Below, piece by piece: positions 6,399 to 14,101 of a stretch of 16,020 nt of DNA (positions are counted from its first letter, which is position 1; each line of letters starts with the position of its first letter). This stretch comes from a bacterium (GTDB taxonomy: Bacteria; Patescibacteriota; Patescibacteriia; Buchananbacterales; UBA6539): positions 3,641 to 19,660 of the forward strand of contig JAHFHR010000004.1 in the NCBI GenBank assembly GCA_023246815.1, given 5' to 3'. Below the pieces are notes generated by a model. The model ran no database searches. It was not told the origin of the DNA and saw nothing but the letters and a program-made list of their open reading frames with translations. The translations under genes and the position numbers were made by a program.

Positions 6399-7234
6399 AT
6401 CTTCCTACGTTCTTTACCAGGGGCAAGAAAATTATTCGGGCTGATGACTTTTTTCCCGGTCAATTTTTCTAATTCGTGCCGCGCGTTCCCAGCTACCCGC
6501 CCGCCTTTTACAGCTGACACGGCATTTTCATCATAGCCTTCCGCCAGATCTGTTTCCGCCACCTGGCGAGTGGATAATTCAGCCAACGACGTAAATAATA
6601 TTTCTGCCTCAGACATGTGGTCACGCAAATTATGACCCTTCAAATTTTTCAGTTGTTTGTGATCTTTAACCGAAACACCACTCCACTCGCGGTGAATAAT
6701 ATCAGTCAGCTTGGCATAGTCAATGTCTTTGCTCACTCCGTGATCTCCCCAATAATCGGTTAACTTATTGCGTATCTCCTGCCCGCGCATGCGCTGCTCG
6801 ATCCATTTGGGCGACCGGCCAAGCGCGAGCCAGTTATTTCGAGCTCGAATAACTGCTCCTTCCGGATCAATCGTTTCTTTCAGCCGTTCATAACCAACTT
6901 TAGCCAGCCATATTTTAAAAGGTTCAGCTTTGGGAGAAGGGATGGATTGAATAATGCGTAATAGTATTTCAACATCCGCCACATCAGTAAGACGCATTTT
7001 TCCATCTTCGGCTAGTAATTTCAACTGGTGACAATTTGTCACCGTTTGATTTCCCTCTATTTTTAGCCTTTCTTTTAATTTGTTCCAATACTTTCTGGCT
7101 GTCTGAAAATTAGTTTGTTCCGTTAAAACCCGAACAACATCAACAATGCTAAAATACCACCTTTCCTCTTTTTCCGACCATTCGCGACGCACCGGTTCGG
7201 TTTCAAATAAAATAATAGATTTGTGAGGAGGCAT
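6389..7234 (-). CDS. BRO-N domain antirepressor-like protein
   Basis: This 281-aa protein has an N-terminal BRO-N DNA-binding domain (about 5-115; WYFSIVDVVRVLTEQ, YWNKLKERLKIEG, VTNCHQLKLLAEDGKMRLTD). Its C-terminal part is typical of Patescibacteria BRO proteins (IPSPKAEPFKIWLAKVGYER, GQEIRNKLTDYWGDHGV, LKGHNLRDHMSEAEILFTSL, GGRVAGNARHELEKLTGKKV). Related proteins are phage antirepressors, baculovirus BRO and bacterial DinD-like proteins; a role in DNA-binding regulation is expected but targets are unknown. It starts 13 nt after the stop of the giant surface gene, with no Shine-Dalgarno sequence, so it is probably co-transcribed with it. Its last codons and stop fall in the anchor repeat, so the original C-terminus may have been slightly different. 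All expected conserved blocks are present. Confidence 0.87.
   Translation of the reverse strand: MPPHKSIILFETEPVRREWSEKEERWYFSIVDVVRVLTEQTNFQTARKYWNKLKERLKIEGNQTVTNCHQLKLLAEDGKMRLTDVADVEILLRIIQSIPSPKAEPFKIWLAKVGYERLKETIDPEGAVIRARNNWLALGRSPKWIEQRMRGQEIRNKLTDYWGDHGVSKDIDYAKLTDIIHREWSGVSVKDHKQLKNLKGHNLRDHMSEAEILFTSLAELSTRQVAETDLAEGYDENAVSAVKGGRVAGNARHELEKLTGKKVISPNNFLAPGKERRKIRK
7021..7049. repeat. BRO-associated palindrome, copy A
   Basis: GGTGACAA (7027-7034) and TTGTCACC (7036-7043) are perfect 8-bp arms about one base. TCAA and TTGA pair again at the outer ends after two unpaired positions. It encodes VTNCHQ of the intact BRO protein, homologous to the palindromes at 6014 and 5355. Confidence 0.65.
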
Positions 7235-7247
7235 ATAAACAGCTATG

Positions 7248-10200
7248 TTACACCAACTGATTTTGGCCTTTGGTTTTTCTCACCACCAAGAGCACCACTA
7301 CCGCCAGAGCCATGGCTAGCGTGAGTAGCGTTGTCCACAGATGGAAGTATGACAACACCGTGGCCAGTTTATTTTCTTTGACGATAAACGTTTTGAGTGG
7401 CGTGGGTTTACTCTTGATTCCTGAAGCTGGATCATAGGTGACGGCATAAATGGTGTGTTCGCCCGGCGCTAATTTGGTACTATTCTGATCGTGGGTGAAT
7501 TTCCACAGACCTTGCTCGTCCGCCTCGGTAGTATAGACGACCACCTGATCGGAATGCAGAAAAATCGCTACTTTGGCATGCGGAATGCTAGTACCGGAGA
7601 GCTCAATACCATTTTGCAACGTGCCCTGGCGAACATTGGTAACGGTGGGCAGGGCAAGGATGGGCGACTCTTTGGTAACCGTAAGCTCATTGATGAGCGC
7701 CTGGCTGGCGGGATTCACGACAGCCTGAATAGTAACCGTGTTCACACGCTCTGATTGACTGACAACGCCAGGAGTATTGGCTACTACCCCAGCAGCGCCG
7801 GAATTATTTACCACTCCCTCCGCGGGAGCCGAGGCAGAACTGCCGACTGCGGCCCCAGAATCAGAAACGCTGCCATTTATTCCGCCACCCGACGCAGCAT
7901 TCACTGGCAAATTCAGGATAATCGTATCCGAGATAGTTTTGGTAGATTCTCCATAGCTCGTGTAGAAGCGGACATACACCGTATGCTCACCTGGCAGACA
8001 CTGCGCTTGCTGTTTCAAACCGCCCTGCTCGGAACACAAATTCCAGGCTTTGGTAGGACTAAATGGTTCCTGGACAGCATCATGCAGATCGGCAAAATTA
8101 GAAATCGCCATGGCAGTGGTATCCGCGCCAGCGGTGAGGATAAGAGTAACTGCTGATGAGTCAGTCTGCCTAGTATCAGCATTGATCGTAATATCAAACC
8201 CGCCGCGTGGTTTCTCCGGAGCGCTGAGCGCATTGAGAGGAAGAACCGGAATAGTTACGGTTTGGGGAACACTACCGCTGGCATGAAATGTCCCGCCGCC
8301 CCCGCCGCTACTGCTTCCACCCGCTCCCACATTCGTTTCGACTGTGGGAGACGGATTCACTCCTATAATTTGTTCGTCCACCCCCACAATCGCAATCGGC
8401 AAACTTGAACTTGCCGTCACGATTACCGTGGTGGAAGCCGTTATAACGGCCGGAATTTCACCCAGTGTCACGTAGGCGGCTGCGGGCAAGGTTGTTTGAT
8501 TACCGAACGTGTCGTAAGCAGTGATTTCAGCGTAGTACGTTGTCTCCGATTTCAAGCCGGTAATAATAGTGCTATGCGTTCCCATAATGCCGAGGTCGCT
8601 ATCTTGTTCAGTACTCCAACGTTTTGCTCCTGTTGTGCGATGCGCTTCGACTGCCGCCAAGTCTTGGCCATACCAGATTTCATAGCTGTCAAAATTGCTT
8701 TCGCTCGCGACTGGCGACCAGTTCCATTGAATTTCGGTGGTGTTGGCAGCAGCGCCGTGGAAATTGGCGAGACCAAATGGAGCTCGTTCATCAACACGAA
8801 ATGGATTAGAAATAATTCTATTTTTGTTGCCAAAACTATCTTCAACATCTAAGGCTACTCGTGCCAGATCAGTTTCAATTCCAGAAAAACTTCCTGGCAC
8901 ACCAGTAATTATTCTTTTCAATACTCCATTAGCAGCGATATGTATATATTTATCGCTAGTAGGAGCATCCTCGTTGGTTCCAAAGAGAAAGAAATTTGGT
9001 TTTATATTCCAATTCACTCCATTATCCAGAGAAAAGGTCGTATTTACCATTGCATAACCCGTATTGTCCAACGCTTTATACTGGATAAAAATACTATTCT
9101 GCATTGGATCAAATAATTCCTGCACTTCTAACTCACTAACTATCGGCCCCTTTAAATCTACCGCCAACGGTTCACTCACCACCGCACTCCCCGCTTCAAT
9201 TCCATCGGTCGGCTTGAGGCGCACGTACACATGCGGAGCATACACATTACCGATATCCGCTTTCGCATCCCAGATAAAGGTATTGGCAATTCCGTTTGGC
9301 GATGTTTTGAGCGTTGCCAGGCCACCGTGATCATTGTCGATCACTGCCGGGGTCATCATTTTTTCTTCGCCGGTAAAATTACCCGTCAAAGAATATTCAT
9401 ACTTGGCGAGCGAGACATAATTACTCTCGGCATCTTTGAGGACATACCTCACATCCACATATCCGTCATCGGTTTTTTGCTCCGCTGTAGTAATGGTCAA
9501 CTGCGGCGGACTATTTGTAATCTGCACGTAATCACCAGCAATCTGGACTTGGCTCAAAATTTCGGGCACCGTTTGGACGATGTCTATGAGAGGAGTGTCA
9601 GTTGCTACTTCGGTTGTATCCCCCGCCGGGAGTGTGACTCCACGATCCGTATCTACCACGCTACCGTCCACATACAACGTTGTCTGATCATCCGTTATGA
9701 TTACGGTAACCACATGCTCTTCGGTCGGATCAAGCGGGGCAGAAGCAGTGAGCGTGGTCGTGGTGTCATTCGTACCAACAATGACTACTTCCAGCTCGTG
9801 TCTTACCGGATCTTGCGTAATCGTGACTGTGGCTGGTTCGGAAATAACTACCGTTCCGGTAGATAGAGTCGTCTCGATAGTGTTTTCTACCGGGGTGATA
9901 GTAACCGTAGCCGATGACGATACAACGGGCGTAGCGGTCGTTGTTCCAGCATTCACGCTTTCGCTAGGAACTGCTGGCTCAATAACCGCCACAATTGAAA
10001 CCTCGGGACTACTGTTGGTACTTTCCGCAAGGGTCGGCGTTGTTTCAGTGACGACGGCTGAAGTTGGAGTAAGCGTTTCAACTGGAGCTGATACCGTTGG
10101 CTCGGACGAAGTGGTTGGCTCTGGCGCTACCACGGTTTCATCTTCCAAACAGGTTGATACAGACAGCGCTCTAAAAGCCGCGCCAGTGAGTGTGGCAGTA

Positions 10201-12188
10201 TCAATACCCACTCCACCGGACAAAATCCGATCATCCGCAGCGTAAAGTAGCCACGTTGGAGTTTCCGCTTCACTCGAGAGCCACCACTTGGCCCGCAGCT
10301 GGCTGCCGTTGACTTGAATTTTAAATTTATAGTTCTCGCCAACATGCGGAACAAAATCTGCTAAATTGGCATTGGTAGCGACAGTTGGCAAGCCATTGAC
10401 CAGGCCGGCAAATTGCACCGTGCCATCTTTAAAAACTAATTTCCAAAGATTGTTATCATTGGCATGACGGATAATAACGCTCGCCTCGCCGCTGGATGAA
10501 AAGGTTACCTCACCGGTCAAAACATAATCATTTGCCGGTAGCGCCGCGCTGCTCAAAGTAGACAAATTATTCGTACTCAAAATCGTGCCGCACGTGCTAG
10601 GAAGCGCACTGACCGGCGTAGTTTCCGGAGCAACTTCCATTGCTCCGAGCGCCAGGGTGCCGGTGGTACTCACCGCAATATGCCAATGGCTCGGATCATC
10701 TAGGCGCACCAAAGTATACCCGCTGGCATTGCTTTGCCCGCTGTGTAAAATAGTTTCGTTTAAACAACCGGGAATAATACTCACGGCAGCGAGCGCCCCC
10801 GGGCACACGCGCACCGACGCGTCAGAATTGGTCTTGGGTAGAATTAATTGTACATCCCCGACACTTGATATGACCGGCTCGGCGAGTGACAGCCAAGAGC
10901 TGCCGACTGCGGTACCGACGACCTGGTTAGCCAAGTTGAGATCACCGGCCAGAGTTACAGAAGCGGCTGGTTCTCCTAAATAATTTATATACACCGTACC
11001 GGTGGCGCTCGTCAGCGCCGATCCGGTCGCATCGGTAAAGGTAATCGCCGGGTTGCCAGAGGCGAGCGTGAAGGCGGTCTCAGGTCTTTCGTAATCTACC
11101 GTTAATGATAATAGCTGCATGTCATGCGAACAGTCACTCACGAATTTGGTACGAAATAAAATCGTGCCGGTGGTAGCGGAGAGAGCAGTAATGTGATCAT
11201 TCACTTCGCTGGCGGTATTAAATTGAGTCAATCCTGAGTTAGTCCAACCAAATTGACTATTCCAATAAAGCCAGGTTACGCCACCGTCTACGGACAACTC
11301 GTAGTACATCTCTCCCCCATTTTTATTGGCTACTTCGGTAAATCCGGTCCAGGCCTTGAGCGGAGTCACAATCAGCGGCACCAGTGATTGCAGCGTTGCT
11401 TCACAGGTGAGCGCTTGCGCACGAACCGAGGTAATACTAAAGGTATTTTTTAAATAATTTAAAAGTCCGCCGGTGCTTGGAGCAGGTGTAGGAGCGGGCG
11501 TAGGCGCCGGAGCTACGGCTGGGGCCGGTTCGGGTGTTGGCTCAGGCACTGGAGTTGGCGCAACAGTTGGCTCCGTCGTCGGCGCAGTCACGCTGGTATC
11601 AGCCGATGTTCCACCCGCAGCCTCAGGCACGACCGTAGAGCCTGATTCAACCGTGGCGTCAGTATTGAGGTTAGTCGTGTCGCCGGTTGCGGGTGTTACC
11701 GATGTTTCGCCGCTCGCACTCCCTTCAATGAAGGGAACAGTCTCGCTGGAAGCTGGTTGTTCAGCTCGAAAAATTGCCACACCGTCCACTACCTGAATTT
11801 TACTGGAATCGTAGAGGTAACTAAGCGGCTGATTGAAATCCCAGGTCGAAGCGGCGGCGTGCGTGCGATTAGGAAACAAACTGGCGCCAACCACGCTCAC
11901 TAAAAAATACCCCAGCCAGATAGCCAGGGTTCCGAGGACGACGGATAGGGAAACAATCCGGCGCAACCGATAAGTCACAATAGCCTGCTTGTCATTACCG
12001 GCCAGTTCTACCGGAGAGATAAAAATATAGACGGGCAGCGAGATAATCAATAAAAATGCTTCCAAAATCAAAACGCTCGCCGCAATGGGAATGGTGGCGA
12101 GCGGCGTGGCCGGCACTAATTTTTGTTTTTGTAGACTAATGAGACTACCGAGATGCAAAATAAAATTAAGCCAGCGTTTTTTGAGCAT
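7248..12188 (-). CDS. Giant multi-domain surface protein with N- and C-terminal membrane segments
   Basis: This is a 1646-aa cell-surface protein. Two hydrophobic helices at the N-terminus (about 33-60 and 79-103) precede a Ser/Thr/Pro linker with PTP/PAP repeats (about 200-240). A jelly-roll-like region (about 260-367; DGGVTWLYWN) and a strand-rich region with Cys pairs (462, 475) follow. A concanavalin/LamG-like domain (about 555-680) leads to long Thr/Val/Ser-rich stretches (685-870). Then come Ig-like repeats (about 890-1130), a fibronectin type III domain (about 1135-1240; GLKSETTYYAEITAYDTFGN) and a Gly-rich linker (1288-1299). A CPR-typical Ig domain (about 1330-1427; AMAISNFADL, EHTVYVRFYTSYGES), a last Ig-like domain (about 1512-1604) and the C-terminal TM (1617-1637) with RKTK complete it. 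Adhesion or cell-cell contact is a fair guess; no enzyme motif is seen. The start lies only 8 nt from the hairpin at 12197, leaving no room for a promoter after it. BRO follows 13 nt downstream. Confidence 0.87.
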   Translation of the reverse strand: MLKKRWLNFILHLGSLISLQKQKLVPATPLATIPIAASVLILEAFLLIISLPVYIFISPVELAGNDKQAIVTYRLRRIVSLSVVLGTLAIWLGYFLVSVVGASLFPNRTHAAASTWDFNQPLSYLYDSSKIQVVDGVAIFRAEQPASSETVPFIEGSASGETSVTPATGDTTNLNTDATVESGSTVVPEAAGGTSADTSVTAPTTEPTVAPTPVPEPTPEPAPAVAPAPTPAPTPAPSTGGLLNYLKNTFSITSVRAQALTCEATLQSLVPLIVTPLKAWTGFTEVANKNGGEMYYELSVDGGVTWLYWNSQFGWTNSGLTQFNTASEVNDHITALSATTGTILFRTKFVSDCSHDMQLLSLTVDYERPETAFTLASGNPAITFTDATGSALTSATGTVYINYLGEPAASVTLAGDLNLANQVVGTAVGSSWLSLAEPVISSVGDVQLILPKTNSDASVRVCPGALAAVSIIPGCLNETILHSGQSNASGYTLVRLDDPSHWHIAVSTTGTLALGAMEVAPETTPVSALPSTCGTILSTNNLSTLSSAALPANDYVLTGEVTFSSSGEASVIIRHANDNNLWKLVFKDGTVQFAGLVNGLPTVATNANLADFVPHVGENYKFKIQVNGSQLRAKWWLSSEAETPTWLLYAADDRILSGGVGIDTATLTGAAFRALSVSTCLEDETVVAPEPTTSSEPTVSAPVETLTPTSAVVTETTPTLAESTNSSPEVSIVAVIEPAVPSESVNAGTTTATPVVSSSATVTITPVENTIETTLSTGTVVISEPATVTITQDPVRHELEVVIVGTNDTTTTLTASAPLDPTEEHVVTVIITDDQTTLYVDGSVVDTDRGVTLPAGDTTEVATDTPLIDIVQTVPEILSQVQIAGDYVQITNSPPQLTITTAEQKTDDGYVDVRYVLKDAESNYVSLAKYEYSLTGNFTGEEKMMTPAVIDNDHGGLATLKTSPNGIANTFIWDAKADIGNVYAPHVYVRLKPTDGIEAGSAVVSEPLAVDLKGPIVSELEVQELFDPMQNSIFIQYKALDNTGYAMVNTTFSLDNGVNWNIKPNFFLFGTNEDAPTSDKYIHIAANGVLKRIITGVPGSFSGIETDLARVALDVEDSFGNKNRIISNPFRVDERAPFGLANFHGAAANTTEIQWNWSPVASESNFDSYEIWYGQDLAAVEAHRTTGAKRWSTEQDSDLGIMGTHSTIITGLKSETTYYAEITAYDTFGNQTTLPAAAYVTLGEIPAVITASTTVIVTASSSLPIAIVGVDEQIIGVNPSPTVETNVGAGGSSSGGGGGTFHASGSVPQTVTIPVLPLNALSAPEKPRGGFDITINADTRQTDSSAVTLILTAGADTTAMAISNFADLHDAVQEPFSPTKAWNLCSEQGGLKQQAQCLPGEHTVYVRFYTSYGESTKTISDTIILNLPVNAASGGGINGSVSDSGAAVGSSASAPAEGVVNNSGAAGVVANTPGVVSQSERVNTVTIQAVVNPASQALINELTVTKESPILALPTVTNVRQGTLQNGIELSGTSIPHAKVAIFLHSDQVVVYTTEADEQGLWKFTHDQNSTKLAPGEHTIYAVTYDPASGIKSKPTPLKTFIVKENKLATVLSYFHLWTTLLTLAMALAVVVLLVVRKTKGQNQLV

Positions 12189-12196
12189 ACGTCTAA

Positions 12197-12235
12197 AAAA
12201 TAAAACTCCTTAACTTAAGCGAGGAGTTTTATTTT
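12197..12235 (-). terminator. 14-bp perfect hairpin between the DGR-like target gene and the giant gene
   Basis: AAAATAAAACTCCT (12197-12210) and AGGAGTTTTATTTT (12222-12235) are perfect complements around an 11-nt loop. On the minus strand the stem ends in TTTTATTTTTT, so it should terminate transcripts of the gene at 12302-13612. It ends 8 nt before the ATG of the giant gene. It might therefore act as an attenuator in that gene's leader, or be a hairpin downstream of a DGR variable region. Confidence 0.75.
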
Positions 12236-12301
12236 CTCTATGTATCGCCCCTCTCGATACCTGCTGCGACAAGTATACAACTTTTATTGAAATGGAGGAA
12301 G

Positions 12302-13612
12302 CTACGTGCGAAGACGCACCACGAGACTGCTCTCGTTCCACTGATAGACGAGCGAAACCCAGCCCCGGCACCACGTGCTGCCGCCCCAGTAGAAGCAGCG
12401 GACTTGGCCAGAATTGCCGGGGTTGCACCAGCCCGGGAAAACAAGATACTTGTTTTTCAGTTTGTTGGACAGTTCGCTATTTGACGAATTATTAAGTTCC
12501 GCCAAAATCATTGTGGCCTCCGCTTCTCCCAGGCCTGTTCTGACCATCTCTTTATCATCGATTGATCGCCTAGCAGTAAAGCTAACGGCCTCCAAATCCA
12601 GACCAACTAGACGAAAGCTCTCCACCACCCGGCAAGTCTCGGACTGCTCGGCACGAGCAGGCCCGGCCTCTGGTGGGCGTCTAGTAGTGGGCTTTGGAGC
12701 GGCAGCTGCTGGCTGTATACTAATAGTTGAAGCAGGTTCGGGTAGTTGCGGCAGATGATCGTTGAGGGCGGCACAAACGGTGTTGATTTGCTTTGTGATC
12801 TCCTCAAGTTGTCCTAGAATTTTTTTAGCTTCTTCAGCGGTTAAATCAATTTCCAACAGAGCAATCCGCCTGTCTGCTGGCGTTTCCTCAGCCAGCTTGG
12901 CAAGTGCGGTAAAGATTTGCTCTGCTGCCGCTAACGTGGGCTCGCGCAGATAAGCGCTGACAGCTGGCGCTTCCTGGCCCACTAATAAGGCCAACTTAGG
13001 TACCAGTTGTAGCCATTGTCGTTGGTTATTATCAAAGTCAGCAACCAATCGGTCATGCTTTTCGCCCGAAGCAGTTCTGATGAGAACTCGTAAAAGGTGC
13101 GGGTCGGCTCCGGGCCGTTCTCCGCCGATGGTTAAGGCCAGGGCTGTTTGATTACTATCTACCGCGCCCTTATTGGCACGGCCAAGACGATCCCGTGTCT
13201 GTTGTTTCTCTTGTTCTAAACTTGTCTGGCATGCTTCAAAACGATCCTGGAATGGTTGAAATAACTCTATGGCCAAAGCCTCTCGTTCATTGGGTGTCGG
13301 GGGCATATCCGAGCCCAAAACTTTGGCCGTTAATGTTTCAAAATCAGGAGTTTTTTTGAAGCGCACAATTGTATCTTGGAGCGTTAACTCGGCCGTATCG
13401 GCTGCTAATTTGCCAGCGGCTAAATCATCCATTATTTTTCTATCATTCACGTCCAAGTGCCGTACTAAATCAGCCCGCACATTGGCAAGCTGAGTATGTA
13501 ATAGGAGTAACTTGGTGTAATCCGACCAAACCCTTTTTTCATCCGCGGACCATTCTGGCGATGTCGGAGGTGAGTCTACTATTCTATCATGTGGTGGATT
13601 GTCTGGGTTCAT
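12302..13612 (-). CDS. Probable DGR target protein with C-terminal C-type-lectin-like variable region
   Basis: This 436-aa protein starts at the ATG at 13612 (MNPDNPPHD); an in-frame ATG 16 codons upstream lies in the repeat-rich leader and reads less like protein. It has no signal peptide or TM segment. Residues 20-290 are mostly helical and charged; 291-325 form a Pro/Ala linker (PAAAAPKPTTRRPPEAGPAR). The C-terminus (about 392-436) changes character: FPGWCNPGNSGQVRCFYW, GGSTWCRGW, VYQWNESSLVVRLR. This regular spacing of Trp/Gly/Arg, with odd residues between, is the pattern I know from the CLec-fold variable ends of DGR targets in CPR genomes. Such proteins diversify their C-terminus by adenine-directed mutagenic retrohoming. 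No reverse transcriptase, template repeat or Avd proper is in the window. There is no Shine-Dalgarno sequence; two direct repeats lie just upstream. The N-terminal part is not recognised. Confidence 0.7.
   Translation of the reverse strand: MNPDNPPHDRIVDSPPTSPEWSADEKRVWSDYTKLLLLHTQLANVRADLVRHLDVNDRKIMDDLAAGKLAADTAELTLQDTIVRFKKTPDFETLTAKVLGSDMPPTPNEREALAIELFQPFQDRFEACQTSLEQEKQQTRDRLGRANKGAVDSNQTALALTIGGERPGADPHLLRVLIRTASGEKHDRLVADFDNNQRQWLQLVPKLALLVGQEAPAVSAYLREPTLAAAEQIFTALAKLAEETPADRRIALLEIDLTAEEAKKILGQLEEITKQINTVCAALNDHLPQLPEPASTISIQPAAAAPKPTTRRPPEAGPARAEQSETCRVVESFRLVGLDLEAVSFTARRSIDDKEMVRTGLGEAEATMILAELNNSSNSELSNKLKNKYLVFPGWCNPGNSGQVRCFYWGGSTWCRGWVSLVYQWNESSLVVRLRT
12305..12433 (-). other. 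Putative DGR variable region (VR)
   Basis: This covers codons 394-436. Conserved framework residues W395, P398, G399, N400, R405, W409, W414, R416, W418, W425, E427 and V431-V432-R433 alternate with residues that look diversified: C396 TGC, C406 TGC, Y408 TAC, G410 GGC, S412 AGC, C415 TGC, G417 GGC, V419 GTT, V422 GTC, Y423 TAT and S428 AGC. Most of the latter codons end in C or T, as expected when template AAC/AAT codons are mutated at their adenines. The stop codon follows at once. Confidence 0.58.
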
Positions 13613-13620
13613 AGAGTAGA

Positions 13621-13652
13621 AATTACTTGTAACTGTAATTACTTGTAACTCA
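13621..13652. repeat. Two 16-bp direct repeats in the leader of the DGR-like target gene
   Basis: AATTACTTGTAACTGT (13621-13636) is followed directly by AATTACTTGTAACTCA (13637-13652), 14 of 16 identical. On the minus strand they lie 8-40 nt before the ATG at 13612 and contain the small palindromic core TTAC-AA-GTAA. They are candidate regulator sites. Confidence 0.55.
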
Positions 13653-13660
13653 ATATCCAA

Positions 13661-13740
13661 TTTTCACAAATATGTGCTAAAATTAGAGTAGAAGGTTACC
13701 ACAAGTTTTACCGCTAATTTTAAGCACGTGCTTGTGAAAA
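13661..13740. repeat. Imperfect 26-bp inverted repeat pair
   Basis: The arm at 13661-13686 begins TTTTCACAA and ends TAAAATTAG. The arm at 13714-13740 is its reverse complement except for a few bases in the middle. The right arm contains a perfect 12-bp palindrome, AAGCACGTGCTT (13722-13733). The 27 bp between the arms have no recognisable content. It may be a mobile-element end or a divergent regulatory site. Confidence 0.5.
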
Positions 13741-13883
13741 AGTCTACCATTTTTTTATCTAAACATCAAAAGCAACTCCATCACTTGTTCAAACGCTCCG
13801 GACTAGCGATGAATGTTTTGAAATATGGATTTTCTGGCGAAAGAATCCCCACCGATCGCACTGCTTCCAACCGCTGTGGCTAA
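13734..13883 (+). CDS. Possible small protein (49 aa), doubtful
   Basis: An open frame from GTG at 13734 to TAA at 13881 reads (M)KKSTIFLSKHQKQLHHLFK...GFSGERIPTDRTASNRCG. It is basic and contains no membrane segment. There is no Shine-Dalgarno sequence and no similarity that I recognise, so it may be chance or a fragment of an older gene. It overlaps the end of the minus-strand frame at 13880-14014 by 4 nt. Confidence 0.2.
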   Translation: MKKSTIFLSKHQKQLHHLFKRSGLAMNVLKYGFSGERIPTDRTASNRCG

Positions 13884-14014
13884 AATTCTTTTTCTCTCTG
13901 AGTTTTTAGTTCCTGCGTACCAACTTGCTTACCAACTATAGACGGAGCACAATTTTCCCCACACAGCAACGCAGCAACCAAAGCTACTTCACGCAGTCCC
14001 AAAGTACGCTTCAT
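13880..14014 (-). CDS. Possible small protein (44 aa), doubtful
   Basis: The frame reads MKRTLGLREVALVAALLCGE, then NCAPSIVGKQVGTQELKTQREKEF. It has a hydrophobic stretch with a Cys that faintly recalls a lipoprotein signal, followed by a charged tail. No ribosome binding site is seen. It might be the head of a broken gene or a chance frame. The surrounding 13884-14100 holds nothing else that I can support. Confidence 0.2.
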   Translation of the reverse strand: MKRTLGLREVALVAALLCGENCAPSIVGKQVGTQELKTQREKEF

Positions 14015-14101
14015 AGAGACGGTCGTAGTTTTGAGCTTGGTATATATAGTTGAGTTGATAGGTAACTTTTTTACTTATTTTTGGATCATTTTTCATTTGG
14101 G

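Noticed and set aside
9697..10245. Long open frames antisense to the giant surface gene (also 9231-9866, 11473-11796 and others)
   Set aside because: They arise from the Thr/Val/Ser/Pro-rich repetitive coding sequence on the minus strand, give low-complexity proteins, and have no ribosome binding site or recognisable domain.
12210..12444. Alternative Ala/Ser-rich frame over the end of the 436-aa gene, suggesting a frameshift
   Set aside because: The frame ending at 12302 keeps the Trp/Gly/Arg spacing of a C-type-lectin-like end, whereas the alternative is low-complexity and lacks a start.
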